Source: Patiriisocius marinistellae
Lineage (GTDB): Bacteria; Bacteroidota; Bacteroidia; Flavobacteriales; Flavobacteriaceae
Reading direction: 5' to 3'
DNA: 64,000 nt
Assembly (NCBI RefSeq): GCF_009014635.1
Contig: NZ_BKCF01000001.1
Span: forward strand, 434,001 to 498,000
Made by a program: the position numbers and the translations under genes. Shown one piece after another: positions 24,312 to 33,987 of the stretch (positions within the stretch are counted from its first letter, which is position 1; each line of letters opens with the position of its first letter). The notes under the pieces are model-generated. The model made no database searches. It was not told the DNA's origin and was given only the letters and a program-made list of their open reading frames with translations.

Positions 24312-25976
24312 TTACATTTTTGATGCCATAATGAAGGCATTGTACATATTTACCATTTTTCCAGATGTAGAAATCTCACCAAAACTTCCTACGTTTGATG
24401 GATCTCCACCAAGAACTACTGGAGTCTTTGTTGAAAGACCACTATCCATTAAAAGTTGCTTTACTTGTTGAGCACTCAATTTAGGAAAGTAAGAACGAAT
24501 CATCGCCGCAACACCCGCAACATTAGGTGCCGCCATAGATGTTCCTTGTAAATATTCGTACGTATTTAAAGGTGTTGTTGCCCAGATTTTAACTCCAGGT
24601 CCAAAAACGTCAACGTTTGTTTTACCATAGTTAGAAAAGTTTGCAACTAGATCTCCACCATACTTATAGTTTAATGCTCCCACAGTTAAAAACGTATCAC
24701 TAATCTCTGCATCTGCACCTACTTGGTCATTAGGGTACACACGAGTTGCATCTAAATCTAAACCTTCATTACCAGCTGCATTTACGATTAATACATCTTT
24801 CTTAGCAGCATATTTAATCGCATCATTCACCCATTCTGGATGCGTTGAGTAATATTTACCAAAACTAGTATTTAATACTTTTGCTCCGTTATCGACTGCA
24901 TAACGAATAGCGTTTGCAATATCTTTATCATACTCATCTCCATCAGGTACAGCACGTACAACCATAATTTCTACATTACTAGCCACACCATTCATTCCTA
25001 TACCATTGTTGCGTTGTGCAGCAATAATTCCTGAAACATGAGTTCCATGCTTTGCGTCTGCTTTCTTAGGATCTGGACCGTCAACATCATTATTACCGTA
25101 GTAAGGGTTGCTATTATCGTCTGGATTATCTCCTATGGCAGCTCTAAAGTCTTCAGTCATACTAAAGTGAGAATTTAGTCTCCCTTCAAAATATTCAACA
25201 CCACTATTAAGTTGCTTGATAAATGCAGGAATGTTATCATCGTAGTTTAGCATTTGAGTAAGTAACGCAATTTGTTGTTGCTCAGCTTCGGTTGGGCTTT
25301 CAATAGCAGCAAGGTCTGCTTTAGAGTAATCCTCTGTCCCTAGTTTTGTACTTATGGCAGCATGTGCAGGCTTTAATTGTGCTAAAATACCACTGTATTG
25401 TTGTACGTTAGCATTTGTTTGCTGAATTTCTTTCTCAGCTTCAGCTTGTGCTTTTTGATACAATGCAAATTCTTCACGGTCTGCAGCGCTGATTGCACTT
25501 TCGGTTTTGCCTTCATATTTAGGCTTTAGCTTTCTTACAATTCTCACATACTCCATGTTTTCGGCTACTATATCTCCTAGGAAGTTCCAACCGTGGATAT
25601 CATCTATATACCCATTTTTATCGTCATCAATATTGTTGCCAGGAATCTCTCCTTTGTTTGTCCAAAGTACATTTTTTAAATCTTCATGCTCAATATCAAC
25701 ACCACTGTCAATAACACCTACGATTACTTTTTGACCAGTGCGTCCAGTCAATAGCTCTGCATATGTTCTATCTACAGCCATTCCAGGAATGGTGTCTGTA
25801 GCCAAATCTGCAGCACTCCACATTTTCAACTGTGTTTCAGTAAGTGGTGTTATTTTTAAAGGAAGTGTATCAATATTAGCTACTGGAGTAGCAATTATAG
25901 GAGCAGATGTTGATCCACAACCTGATAGGACTAATGCAGCACTAGCCGCAACCAAAGAGGATTTTAATATATTCAT
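24312..25976 (-). CDS. S8-family serine peptidase (subtilisin-like lipoprotein)
   Basis: A 554-aa protein with a lipoprotein signal (lipobox LVLSGC, Cys20). The catalytic triad is complete: Asp90 in VIGVIDSGVDIEHEDL, His near residue 311 in KHGTHVSGIIAA, and Ser near residue 479 in LQGTSMAAPNVAG. A helical insert (about 150-270) separates Asp and His. It is a cell-envelope subtilase, anchored by lipid. No T9SS domain is present. It lies 8 bases after the MBL gene, so the two may be co-transcribed. Confidence 0.94.
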   Translation of the reverse strand: MNILKSSLVAASAALVLSGCGSTSAPIIATPVANIDTLPLKITPLTETQLKMWSAADLATDTIPGMAVDRTYAELLTGRTGQKVIVGVIDSGVDIEHEDLKNVLWTNKGEIPGNNIDDDKNGYIDDIHGWNFLGDIVAENMEYVRIVRKLKPKYEGKTESAISAADREEFALYQKAQAEAEKEIQQTNANVQQYSGILAQLKPAHAAISTKLGTEDYSKADLAAIESPTEAEQQQIALLTQMLNYDDNIPAFIKQLNSGVEYFEGRLNSHFSMTEDFRAAIGDNPDDNSNPYYGNNDVDGPDPKKADAKHGTHVSGIIAAQRNNGIGMNGVASNVEIMVVRAVPDGDEYDKDIANAIRYAVDNGAKVLNTSFGKYYSTHPEWVNDAIKYAAKKDVLIVNAAGNEGLDLDATRVYPNDQVGADAEISDTFLTVGALNYKYGGDLVANFSNYGKTNVDVFGPGVKIWATTPLNTYEYLQGTSMAAPNVAGVAAMIRSYFPKLSAQQVKQLLMDSGLSTKTPVVLGGDPSNVGSFGEISTSGKMVNMYNAFIMASKM

Positions 25977-25984
25977 AGTTATTA

Positions 25985-26872
25985 TTAATTAAATAAATCG
26001 TTGCACGTTAAGACTTCATTTAATCTTACGCCTTTTTCTGTATGTTTAACTGTAATTATTTGATTGTGAGCATCGTGCTCTAAAAACAAATAATAATTGT
26101 TGTCTGCTGCTTTGTTTAAAAATTTTTCTTTTTCGGGCATTGTTAGTAATGGCCTAGTGTCATACCCCATTACAAATGGTAATGGTAAATGTCCAGCTGT
26201 GGGTAACAAATCTGCCATAAAAACGATAGTTTTATTATCGTATTCTAGCATAGGAAGCATTTGTTTTTCTGTGTGGCCATCAGCAAAAAATAGTCCAAAA
26301 TCAAGTGGGGTATTTTTTGAAAAATCTTTTTTTATATTTTCTTCGGAAATAGAACTTGAAGGACCATCCACAAATTTTAATTGACCACTTTCCTGCATAG
26401 GTAATATATTCTCTGAAAGGAAAGAGGCTTTTTCTCTGCGATTAGGTTTTGTAGCCCAATCCCAATGATTTTGATTACTCCAGTAAGTCGCATTTTTAAA
26501 AGCGGGTCTATATGCTGTTCTATTTTTATTCCATTCCACACTGCCACCACAATGGTCAAAGTGTAGGTGAGTCATAAAAACATCTGTAATATCATCACGG
26601 TGAAAACCGTATTTTTTTAATGACTTGTCAAGAGTATCATCTCCCCATTGATAGTAATACCCAAAGAATTTTTCACTTTGTTTATCGCCCATTCCTGTAT
26701 CAATTAATGTAAGTCTGTCGCCATTTTCAATTAACAAACAACGCGCTGCGATGTCAATCATATTATTAGCGTCTGCAGGATTGGTTCGAGTCCAAAGTGA
26801 TTTAGGAACAACGCCAAACATAGCGCCGCCATCCAACTTAAAATTTCCTGCCTCGATGGGGTATAATTTCAT
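25985..26872 (-). CDS. MBL-fold metallo-hydrolase
   Basis: A 295-aa protein with the metal-binding motif THLHFDHCGG (HxHxDH), an upstream DTGMGD loop, a later Asp/His (FADGHTEKQM, FLEHDAHNQI), and a size typical of the AHL-lactonase-like branch (PF00753). No signal peptide is seen, so it is likely cytoplasmic. Substrate specificity cannot be assigned from sequence alone. It is followed at 8 bases by the S8 peptidase gene. Confidence 0.88.
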   Translation of the reverse strand: MKLYPIEAGNFKLDGGAMFGVVPKSLWTRTNPADANNMIDIAARCLLIENGDRLTLIDTGMGDKQSEKFFGYYYQWGDDTLDKSLKKYGFHRDDITDVFMTHLHFDHCGGSVEWNKNRTAYRPAFKNATYWSNQNHWDWATKPNRREKASFLSENILPMQESGQLKFVDGPSSSISEENIKKDFSKNTPLDFGLFFADGHTEKQMLPMLEYDNKTIVFMADLLPTAGHLPLPFVMGYDTRPLLTMPEKEKFLNKAADNNYYLFLEHDAHNQIITVKHTEKGVRLNEVLTCNDLFN

Positions 26873-26947
26873 AGAATGTGCAATTTACAAAAAGGGCAGC
26901 GATTGTTGAAATACGTTAAGATTTTATTAAGAAATGATAGATTAAAA

Positions 26948-27517
26948 CTATTTAAGAATTTTAGTAATCTTAGTTTGCAATTCACTAACTAAGTGTTCTT
27001 CAAACCAAGGGTTTTTTGCTCTCCAAAATCTATTTACTGGTGAAGGATGGGGGAGTGGCCAATATTGAGGAAGATACTCGTTATAATTTTCTACACGCTG
27101 AGTAAGGTTTCTACCATCTTTTGGTAAATAAAAATTTGTAGCATAACTACCTATTAAGAGAATAAGTTGCACTTTATTAAGTTTATTTAAAACTGGCTCA
27201 TGCCATAGAGGTGCACATTCTTTTCTAGGAGGTAAATCTCCTGTTTTTGCTTTTCCAGGATAACAAAACCCCATGGGTAGAATAGCAAAGTTATTTGTAT
27301 TGTAAAAAGTATTTTCATCTACACCAAGCCATTGACGTAGTTTTTTACCGCTTTGATCTGCCCATGCTTTTCCCTTTTCGTGAACAACACGTCCAGGTGC
27401 TTGGCTTATTAAAATTATTTTTGAATTTGGAACCGCTTCAATAATAGGTCTTGGACCCAATGGTAAATGTGCAGTACAGACTTTACAATTTCGTATTTCT
27501 TTAAGTAGGTTTTTCAA
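26948..27517 (-). CDS. Uracil-DNA glycosylase family protein
   Basis: A 189-aa protein. An N-terminal CKVC pair and a later FCYPG...KECAPLW provide cysteines suited to an iron-sulphur cluster. The UDG-superfamily motif 1 region reads LISQAPGRVVHEKGKAWADQSGKKLRQWL, and the late motif is PLPHPSPVNRFW (HPSP, the leaving-group loop). It belongs to the family 4/5-like group of uracil-DNA glycosylases, but the catalytic Asp of classical UDG is not evident, so its base specificity is uncertain. Confidence 0.8.
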   Translation of the reverse strand: MKNLLKEIRNCKVCTAHLPLGPRPIIEAVPNSKIILISQAPGRVVHEKGKAWADQSGKKLRQWLGVDENTFYNTNNFAILPMGFCYPGKAKTGDLPPRKECAPLWHEPVLNKLNKVQLILLIGSYATNFYLPKDGRNLTQRVENYNEYLPQYWPLPHPSPVNRFWRAKNPWFEEHLVSELQTKITKILK

Positions 27518-27577
27518 AATAATTATTCTAGTTACAAGGTACAGTTTCTATTGTTTAATATTTCGGCGTATGCCAAA

Positions 27578-27613
27578 AAAGAGAGCTGCTCAACAAAGAA
27601 CAACCCTCTCTTT
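27578..27613 (-). terminator. Terminator of the LamG lipoprotein gene
   Basis: AAAGAGAG (27578-27585) pairs with CTCTCTTT (27606-27613) around a 20-base loop. The A-run on its left gives a U-tract on the minus-strand transcript. Confidence 0.7.
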
Positions 27614-27641
27614 CATAAAACGTAAACAAACTTAAAAACAC

Positions 27642-29423
27642 TTAATCTAGACAGTCGTAGCAGTCTACTTCAAGATTAAATAATGTATTTATCTCAGTTT
27701 CATTGAGTGCTCTTTTATAAACTCGAAGGTCATCAAGAAGGCCTCTATAATTTTGGCTATTTAAAATATAACCAGTATCAATAGCACCTCCAATGTTGAT
27801 ATCTATGTCACTTTCATCACGTAAAATACCATCTCTATACATTTTTGATGTAGTACCCTCATGTGTTATTACTAAATGGTGCCAGTCTGTATTATCCCAC
27901 ATTACATCAACCTCTTGATTCCAGTCACTATCGAATAAACTAAAAACATTACTGGAAAGAGCATTAAAAACAGGAGTATTAAAATCTGTAATCCCAAGTA
28001 CAAAACCATCAGATTGATATTGTCCTGTACTAAACATTACTTCGTAGTCGCCTAAAACATCATTTTGCATTTTAAACCAAATACTAATTGAAAAATCTCC
28101 ATTACCATCAATCCAATTTTCAGGTGCAGTATCAAAAGAAATAAAATCACTAGTCTCAGTAAACTCAATAGCACATAAACCGTTATCTCTATCAAGACCT
28201 AAAAACGAACCATCAATATCTAATGGTTGGTCACTAATTAGTTCTTTAAATTGACCAGAAAAAGGGATATAAACAATCAAATCTTCTGTCAAAATACCAG
28301 GATTGTTACAACCACCACAACTATTACTTTCAAAAATGAAAAGGTCTATATATAATATTTCATTTGTTGTGCTATCATTGATTGAATAGTAAAACTTTGT
28401 GTCAATTCCAAAATCAGGTTCTGGAAAAGTAAATTCGCAAGGCAATTGATTTATTTGCGCATAAACATCTTCAATTGTTTGAAACCAGTTTACGGTATAT
28501 GCACTTGTATTAGTGCAGGAGTTATCAGTAACAATATCACAAAAATTTGTTGTCACTAATCCATCTCCATCATCATCACAAATACCTAATCCCCCATATA
28601 AACAGCCGTTAAGATTTTCTCCACAATCTTGCGCGATAATCATCTCAATTTCATTTTCGGTATGTAATAACGCTAATTCATTTTCTTCACATTCTTGTAC
28701 TTGCCAAGTTCCACTTACAAAATCAAACATAAGCACTGGATTTTCTCTAAATTGAATAAACGTGTTTCCTTCTTGTTCAAATACATCATATCTTGCAGCT
28801 CCACTATATCCAAAGCCAGTCATATTATAAATACTATCATTAATAAATGTAATATGATTGTATTTAAAGTCATTTAAACCATCATATAATTTAGGATACC
28901 AAAAACATTCCTGCAGATTTGCACTTACAAGCAAAGGAGGGCAATCATTCATTGGGTCTACCATTGCATCGCATTCAACAAGAGCAGTAATTATGATATT
29001 TAAAAGCTCAGCATTGTTGTTTGCCTCGATAATAGTTCCGTCAGCTTTTTCTAAAAAAACAGGATAATTTAAACTTACAATTTGGTTAGGATTCAAAATT
29101 AGAGACGCCAAGAATACTAAAAGTTCCTGCGCATTATTAATTACTACAGTATCAATTATAACAAACTCTGTATTATAAACTGAAAACGAAATAGGATAGA
29201 CAAAATCTATACAATCAATGGCCTCAGTCGTTACTTCTACTTCATTAGTAGCCATCATTTGCATAGCATTTGATAACGTAGAATTTGCTACAATACTTTC
29301 TTCCGGAGGCGGGTTTTCCACAATCATTTCTTCATCTTGGCACGAAGTGGTCAGCGCTAGTAATGCAATAAAAAGCACAAAATATGTTGTTGCTTTCTTA
29401 TAGTGTTGTAAAATATTTTTCAT
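27642..29423 (-). CDS. Surface lipoprotein with C-terminal LamG/concanavalin-like domain
   Basis: A 593-aa protein. The lipoprotein signal ends LTTSC (Cys28) followed by QDEE, an acidic stretch like the Bacteroidota surface-export signal. The middle (30-430) is Cys- and Asp-rich with no family I recognise. The C-terminal part (about 430-585) is a LamG_3 domain: FSISIWFKMQ..WHHLVITHEGTTSKMYRDG..GLLDDLRVYKRALNETEI. LamG domains bind glycans or proteins. It is divergent from the ECF sigma/anti-sigma/TonB-receptor cassette (117-base gap) and could be regulated with it; that is inference. Confidence 0.75.
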   Translation of the reverse strand: MKNILQHYKKATTYFVLFIALLALTTSCQDEEMIVENPPPEESIVANSTLSNAMQMMATNEVEVTTEAIDCIDFVYPISFSVYNTEFVIIDTVVINNAQELLVFLASLILNPNQIVSLNYPVFLEKADGTIIEANNNAELLNIIITALVECDAMVDPMNDCPPLLVSANLQECFWYPKLYDGLNDFKYNHITFINDSIYNMTGFGYSGAARYDVFEQEGNTFIQFRENPVLMFDFVSGTWQVQECEENELALLHTENEIEMIIAQDCGENLNGCLYGGLGICDDDGDGLVTTNFCDIVTDNSCTNTSAYTVNWFQTIEDVYAQINQLPCEFTFPEPDFGIDTKFYYSINDSTTNEILYIDLFIFESNSCGGCNNPGILTEDLIVYIPFSGQFKELISDQPLDIDGSFLGLDRDNGLCAIEFTETSDFISFDTAPENWIDGNGDFSISIWFKMQNDVLGDYEVMFSTGQYQSDGFVLGITDFNTPVFNALSSNVFSLFDSDWNQEVDVMWDNTDWHHLVITHEGTTSKMYRDGILRDESDIDINIGGAIDTGYILNSQNYRGLLDDLRVYKRALNETEINTLFNLEVDCYDCLD

Positions 29424-29540
29424 AGTCTTTGGTTTTAAAATTCAGATTTTGAGCGCTCTGTATATAGAACAAGACACTTTAAAAAACTCCTACCTTGACA
29501 ATGTAAAACTTTTATAGCTTCTTTGTAGTAAGATTAAAAC

Positions 29541-30056
29541 ATGTCAAAACGACTCCATAATAATGTATGTGAAGAACACAGATTCAATGCGCTGTTTAAA
29601 AAACATGCAAAGGATTTGCACAACTTTATATTTTATAAGTACGGCGCACAATATAATCCCAAAGATAAAGTGCAAGATGCATTTTTAAAACTATGGAATA
29701 ACTGCTCAAATGTACCACCCCAAAAAGCAAAGAGTTTTCTTTTTACAGTAGCAAATAATTTTACCCTCAACGAAATTGCCCATAAAAAAGTAGTTTTAAA
29801 ATTTAATAAGGCAAAGCCGAAAAGTGACACCCATGAAACTCCTGAGTTTTTGATGGAAGAGCGAGAATATCTTGAAAAAGTTGAAAAAGCCATTGCTAGT
29901 TTAACCGAAGCAGAACGAGTCGCATTTCTCCTTAACCGAACCGAAGGAAAAAAACATAGAGAAATTGCCGAAATTCTAGACATTAGCCAGAAAGCAGTAG
30001 AAAAAAGAATTTATAGCGCACTAAAAAAAATGAAAGCCCAAATCAAAGAGCTATAA
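29541..30056 (+). CDS. ECF RNA polymerase sigma factor (FecI-like)
   Basis: A 171-aa protein. Region 2 contains the YGAQYNPKDKVQDAFLKLWNN pattern and region 4 contains TEAERVAFLLNRTEGKKHREIAEILDISQKAVEKRIYSALKKM, the sigma-70 family helix-turn-helix. It directs RNA polymerase to a small regulon. It is followed at 51 bases by a FecR-type anti-sigma and then a TonB-dependent receptor with an STN domain, the complete cell-surface signalling cassette. Confidence 0.93.
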   Translation: MSKRLHNNVCEEHRFNALFKKHAKDLHNFIFYKYGAQYNPKDKVQDAFLKLWNNCSNVPPQKAKSFLFTVANNFTLNEIAHKKVVLKFNKAKPKSDTHETPEFLMEEREYLEKVEKAIASLTEAERVAFLLNRTEGKKHREIAEILDISQKAVEKRIYSALKKMKAQIKEL

Positions 30057-30107
30057 TTAAATCAAATTTAGGGTAGGAGTTTTTTTAACCAGCCTGTTAT
30101 ATATATA

Positions 30108-31004
30108 ATGACACGAGAACAACTCATACAAAAATGGCTAGACCACGACCTCACCAAAAGTGAAGAGCAAGCCTTTATACAATTAGAAGATTATGCCGAG
30201 TTGACAAAACTCTCACGAGCAATGAAGCATATTTCATTACCTGATTTTGAAACAGAACTAGAGCTTAAAAAACTTCAAAAAAATATAAAACCAAAAACTA
30301 AACTAACGGCCCATTGGAAAAAAATACTATTACCAATTGCTGCGGTATTGATCATTTGTTTCGGGATATTTAAGTTCTCAAACAACCAAATCAAAACCGT
30401 AAAAACTATTGCAGCCCAAATAGAAAAAGTAACATTGCCAGATACCTCCATAGTACAATTAAATGCAAACTCATCCATTTCTTATTCTAAAAAAAATTGG
30501 AACAACAATCGAAATATTTCTTTAAACGGAGAGGCACACTTTAAAGTAGCTAAAGGAAAAAAATTTGTTGTACAAACCACTCAAGGAAAAGTAACCGTAC
30601 TTGGAACACAATTTAACATCAACGATCGCAATTCATTTTTTGAAGTTGTTTGTTTTGAAGGTTCAGTACAGGTAAACTTTAAAAATACAATCCATGTTTT
30701 AAAGCCTGGCGAAATTTTTTCTTCGGAAAATGGACTTTCATTTGACAGCTCGGTGATTGATAAAATCCCCACATGGATTAACGGAAAAAGCACCTTTAAA
30801 AGCAAACAATACAAATATGTACTTACCGAATTTGAAAGACAATATAATCTAAAATTTAAGGTAAGAAATATTGACACCAATCAAATATTTACAGGAAGCT
30901 TTCCACACAACAATCTAGAAAAAGCATTACAAGCAATTACTTTACCATTGCATATTAATGCCACAATTATTGATACAAAAAACATCCAACTATCGAGTGA
31001 ATAA
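30108..31004 (+). CDS. FecR-family anti-sigma factor
   Basis: A 298-aa protein. A short N-terminal cytoplasmic region is followed by one membrane helix (about residues 70-86, KKILLPIAAVLIICFGIF). Next come a periplasmic FecR domain (VTLPDTSIVQLNANSSISYSKKNW, then FKVAKGKKFVVQTTQGKVTVLGTQFNI) and a C-terminal DUF4974-type domain. It holds the sigma factor inactive until the receptor signals. Its 3' end overlaps the frame of the receptor gene. Confidence 0.92.
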   Translation: MTREQLIQKWLDHDLTKSEEQAFIQLEDYAELTKLSRAMKHISLPDFETELELKKLQKNIKPKTKLTAHWKKILLPIAAVLIICFGIFKFSNNQIKTVKTIAAQIEKVTLPDTSIVQLNANSSISYSKKNWNNNRNISLNGEAHFKVAKGKKFVVQTTQGKVTVLGTQFNINDRNSFFEVVCFEGSVQVNFKNTIHVLKPGEIFSSENGLSFDSSVIDKIPTWINGKSTFKSKQYKYVLTEFERQYNLKFKVRNIDTNQIFTGSFPHNNLEKALQAITLPLHINATIIDTKNIQLSSE

Positions 31005-33285
31005 ATACGCGGCGGTTTTACTTTTATTTCTATTCGGTTTGATGCAGCCATTAAAGGCACAAATTCAAACCGAATTAGTACCGCTTATTTCTATAATCGA
31101 ACAACTAGAAACTCGCTATAATGTATCTTTTTCTTTTTTAAACACCACATTGTTAAATATTGAATCAAGCGTTCCTCCCGAAAATGTAACACTTAAAGAA
31201 GCCTTAACTATTCTTAAAGAACAAACAGGGTTAATTTTTAAAGTGATAGATAGAAAATCTATCGTCATTCAAAAACCTGTAACTGTATTAATGCCGCAAA
31301 TAGAACAACTGCATACTGTTATTATTCAACACTACCTAACAAAAGGAATAAACTTAAATGCAGACGGAACGATTAAAATTACACCAAAAGATTTTGATAT
31401 TCTTCCAGGCCTTATTGAGCCAGATGTGATGCAAACTATAAAAGCACTCCCAGGAATTACGAGCACAGATGAGACCATTGCAAATCTAAATATAAGAGGT
31501 GGGACAAATGACCAAAATCTCATACTATGGGATGGAATAAAAATGTACCAATCAGGTCATTTTTTTGGGATGATTTCAGCATTTGATCCTTATGCGATTG
31601 CTTCAGTTTCTGTTACTAAAAATGGTACTTCGGCACGTTTTGGGGATGGTGTTTCTGGCACGGTGCAAATGGAACTTTCGGATGCAGTAAATAATAAAAA
31701 TACGGGCGGCGCAGGGTTTAATTTATTGCACGGTAATGGATACTTAAAATTTCCGCTTAGCGAAAAAATGGGACTACAAATTTCGGCAAGAAGGTCTATA
31801 ACAGATGTTTTTAATACGGTTACTTATAATCAATATTTTGACCGTGTTTTTCAAGATACAGATGTAACAAACAACAGCGCTAACTACAACAGGACTATAA
31901 CTAAAAATGAGGAATTCTACTTTTATGATGTTAGCACAAAATTAATTTATGATGTAACTAAAAAAGATAAAATTCAAGGGTCTTTTTTGACTATTGACAA
32001 TAGATTAAATTATCTAGAAGAAGCTACAATCTCAGACTTCCCCGAAGCATTAGAAAGCGGACTTTCCCAAAAAAATGTTTCGGGAAAATTAAAATATAAT
32101 CGTGTATGGAATTCCATATTTACAACATCAATTTCAGGATATGTTTCTAGTTATATGCTGCGTGCTAAAAATTTTGATGTTATAAATAACCAGCAAATTC
32201 TACAAGAAAATGAAGTCTTAGATACTGGAATTAAAATTGAGATTAATAATATAATATCACCAACAATACAATGGATAAATGGGTATCAATTTGCTGAGGT
32301 GGGAATGTCAAATTTAGAAGATGTAAACAGGCCGGATTTTAAACGTTATATAAAAGAAGTTATTCGCTCTCATGCAGGTTTTAGCGAATTTGAATATGCG
32401 AAGAGGAACACAAATATAAGAGGTGGTTTACGTGTAACTCACTACAGAAAATTTGAAGAGGCATTTATTGAGCCAAGAATTTCTGCGAGTCAAAAATTTG
32501 CAAAGAACTTTAGAATAGAACTTTTAGGAGAATTAAAACATCAAGCGAGCACACAAATAATTGACCGTCAAAACGATTTTTTAGGCATCGAAAAACGAAG
32601 ATGGGTGTTAGCAAATGATAGCACAGTTCCCATTGTTTATAGTAGGCAAGTATCGTTGGGTTTACATTATAAAAAAAACACGTGGCTTTTGAGTGCAGAG
32701 GGATATGTTAAAGATGTTGAAGGAATTTCATCCAGAAGCCAAGGGTTTCAAAACCAATTTCAATTTACAAATACAACGGGCGGTTACACTATAAATGGTC
32801 TTGACTTTTTAGCGCATAAAAAATGGGGTAATTTTAAGAGTTGGATGAGCTATTCTGTAAATAGAAATGAATATAGATTTGAATCTCTGAATAATGGATT
32901 TAAATTTCCAAATAATGTAGCGATACAGCATGCGGTCAATTTTACTACAAATTACACGTACAATAAATTAGCACTTGCTATAGGGTTTAATTGGCATTCT
33001 GGTTTACCAACAACTGCTATTGCAAATGAAGAAAATGGAACTATAAATTACACAACACCCAATGGTGATTTGCTCGATAATTACTTTAGAGCAGATATTT
33101 CGGCAACTTACAAGCTTACGATTAGTCCAAAATTAAATAGTATCATAGGGCTCTCTTTATGGAATGTATTAAACCACAATAATATACTTAATAGATATTA
33201 CACAAATGATAATGATAAAATTCAAGTTTTTGAAGAATCGTCTTTAGGATTCACGCCTAATTTGAGTGTAAGGGTTTCTTTTTAA
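30958..33285 (+). CDS. TonB-dependent receptor with N-terminal STN signalling domain
   Basis: Up to 775 aa. A signal peptide (LLLFLFGLMQPLKAQ) is followed by an STN/secretin-N domain (about 40-110, LISIIEQLETRYNVSFSFL..LKEALTILKEQTGLIFKV). The plug has the MQTIKALPGITSTDETIANLNIRGG motif, and a 22-strand-type barrel ends in LSVRVSF. The STN domain talks to FecR. The ATG at 30958 overlaps fecR by 47 bases; a GTG at 30997 (8-base overlap) also gives a complete signal peptide. No SusD partner follows. The stop directly abuts that of rsmI on the other strand. Confidence 0.9.
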   Translation: MPQLLIQKTSNYRVNKYAAVLLLFLFGLMQPLKAQIQTELVPLISIIEQLETRYNVSFSFLNTTLLNIESSVPPENVTLKEALTILKEQTGLIFKVIDRKSIVIQKPVTVLMPQIEQLHTVIIQHYLTKGINLNADGTIKITPKDFDILPGLIEPDVMQTIKALPGITSTDETIANLNIRGGTNDQNLILWDGIKMYQSGHFFGMISAFDPYAIASVSVTKNGTSARFGDGVSGTVQMELSDAVNNKNTGGAGFNLLHGNGYLKFPLSEKMGLQISARRSITDVFNTVTYNQYFDRVFQDTDVTNNSANYNRTITKNEEFYFYDVSTKLIYDVTKKDKIQGSFLTIDNRLNYLEEATISDFPEALESGLSQKNVSGKLKYNRVWNSIFTTSISGYVSSYMLRAKNFDVINNQQILQENEVLDTGIKIEINNIISPTIQWINGYQFAEVGMSNLEDVNRPDFKRYIKEVIRSHAGFSEFEYAKRNTNIRGGLRVTHYRKFEEAFIEPRISASQKFAKNFRIELLGELKHQASTQIIDRQNDFLGIEKRRWVLANDSTVPIVYSRQVSLGLHYKKNTWLLSAEGYVKDVEGISSRSQGFQNQFQFTNTTGGYTINGLDFLAHKKWGNFKSWMSYSVNRNEYRFESLNNGFKFPNNVAIQHAVNFTTNYTYNKLALAIGFNWHSGLPTTAIANEENGTINYTTPNGDLLDNYFRADISATYKLTISPKLNSIIGLSLWNVLNHNNILNRYYTNDNDKIQVFEESSLGFTPNLSVRVSF

Positions 33286-33957
33286 TTATTTACCTGCAAC
33301 AATCAACACGATTTCTCCTTTAGGTGCTTTGTTTTCAAAATGAGTTAAAACTTCGGCAGCGGTTCCACGAACGGTCTCTTCATGTAGTTTTGTAATTTCT
33401 CTAGAGACAGAAACTTGACGCTCTGGGCCAAAATATTCTACAAAGTGTCCTAATGTTTTTACTAGTTTATGCGGAGACTCATAAAAAATCATGGTTCGGG
33501 TTTCTTCGGCCAGTATTTTTAATCTTGTTTGGCGTCCCTTCTTTACGGGTAAAAACCCTTCAAAAATAAACCTATCATTGGGCAGTCCACTATTTACAAG
33601 CGCAGGTACAAAAGCGGTGGCGCCGGGCAAGCAATCGACTTCAATCCCAGCGGCAACACATGCGCGGGTTAGTAAAAAACCAGGGTCGCTAATGGCTGGT
33701 GTTCCAGCATCGCTTATCAATGCAATAGTTTCTCCACCCTGAATACGAGCAACAATATTCTCAGTTGTTTTATGCTCGTTGTGCATGTGGTGAGAATGCA
33801 TGTGTGTGTTTATCTCAAAGTGCTTTAATAGCTTTCCGCTAGTGCGGGTGTCTTCGGCAAGGATGAGGTCTGCTTCTTTTAAAACTTCAATTGCTCTAAA
33901 GGTCATGTCTTTTAGATTGCCTATTGGTGTTGGTACTAAGTATAGTTTTCCTGTCAT
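33286..33957 (-). CDS. rsmI: 16S rRNA (cytidine-1402-2'-O)-methyltransferase
   Basis: A 223-aa SAM-dependent TP-methylase. It opens with KLYLVPTPIGNLKDMTFRAIEVLKEAD and ILAEDTRTSGKLLKHF, then ALISDAGTPAISDPG and FEGFLPVKKGRQ, the RsmI motifs. It methylates the ribose of C1402 in the ribosomal P site. It heads a minus-strand group ahead of... no downstream partner, because its stop abuts the receptor gene; the DoxX and 271-aa genes lie upstream of it in the same direction with short gaps (30 and 10 bases), so it may be third in that transcript. Confidence 0.95.
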   Translation of the reverse strand: MTGKLYLVPTPIGNLKDMTFRAIEVLKEADLILAEDTRTSGKLLKHFEINTHMHSHHMHNEHKTTENIVARIQGGETIALISDAGTPAISDPGFLLTRACVAAGIEVDCLPGATAFVPALVNSGLPNDRFIFEGFLPVKKGRQTRLKILAEETRTMIFYESPHKLVKTLGHFVEYFGPERQVSVSREITKLHEETVRGTAAEVLTHFENKAPKGEIVLIVAGK

Positions 33958-33987
33958 GAATCTATGTTAACTTTTTAAACCTAAAAC

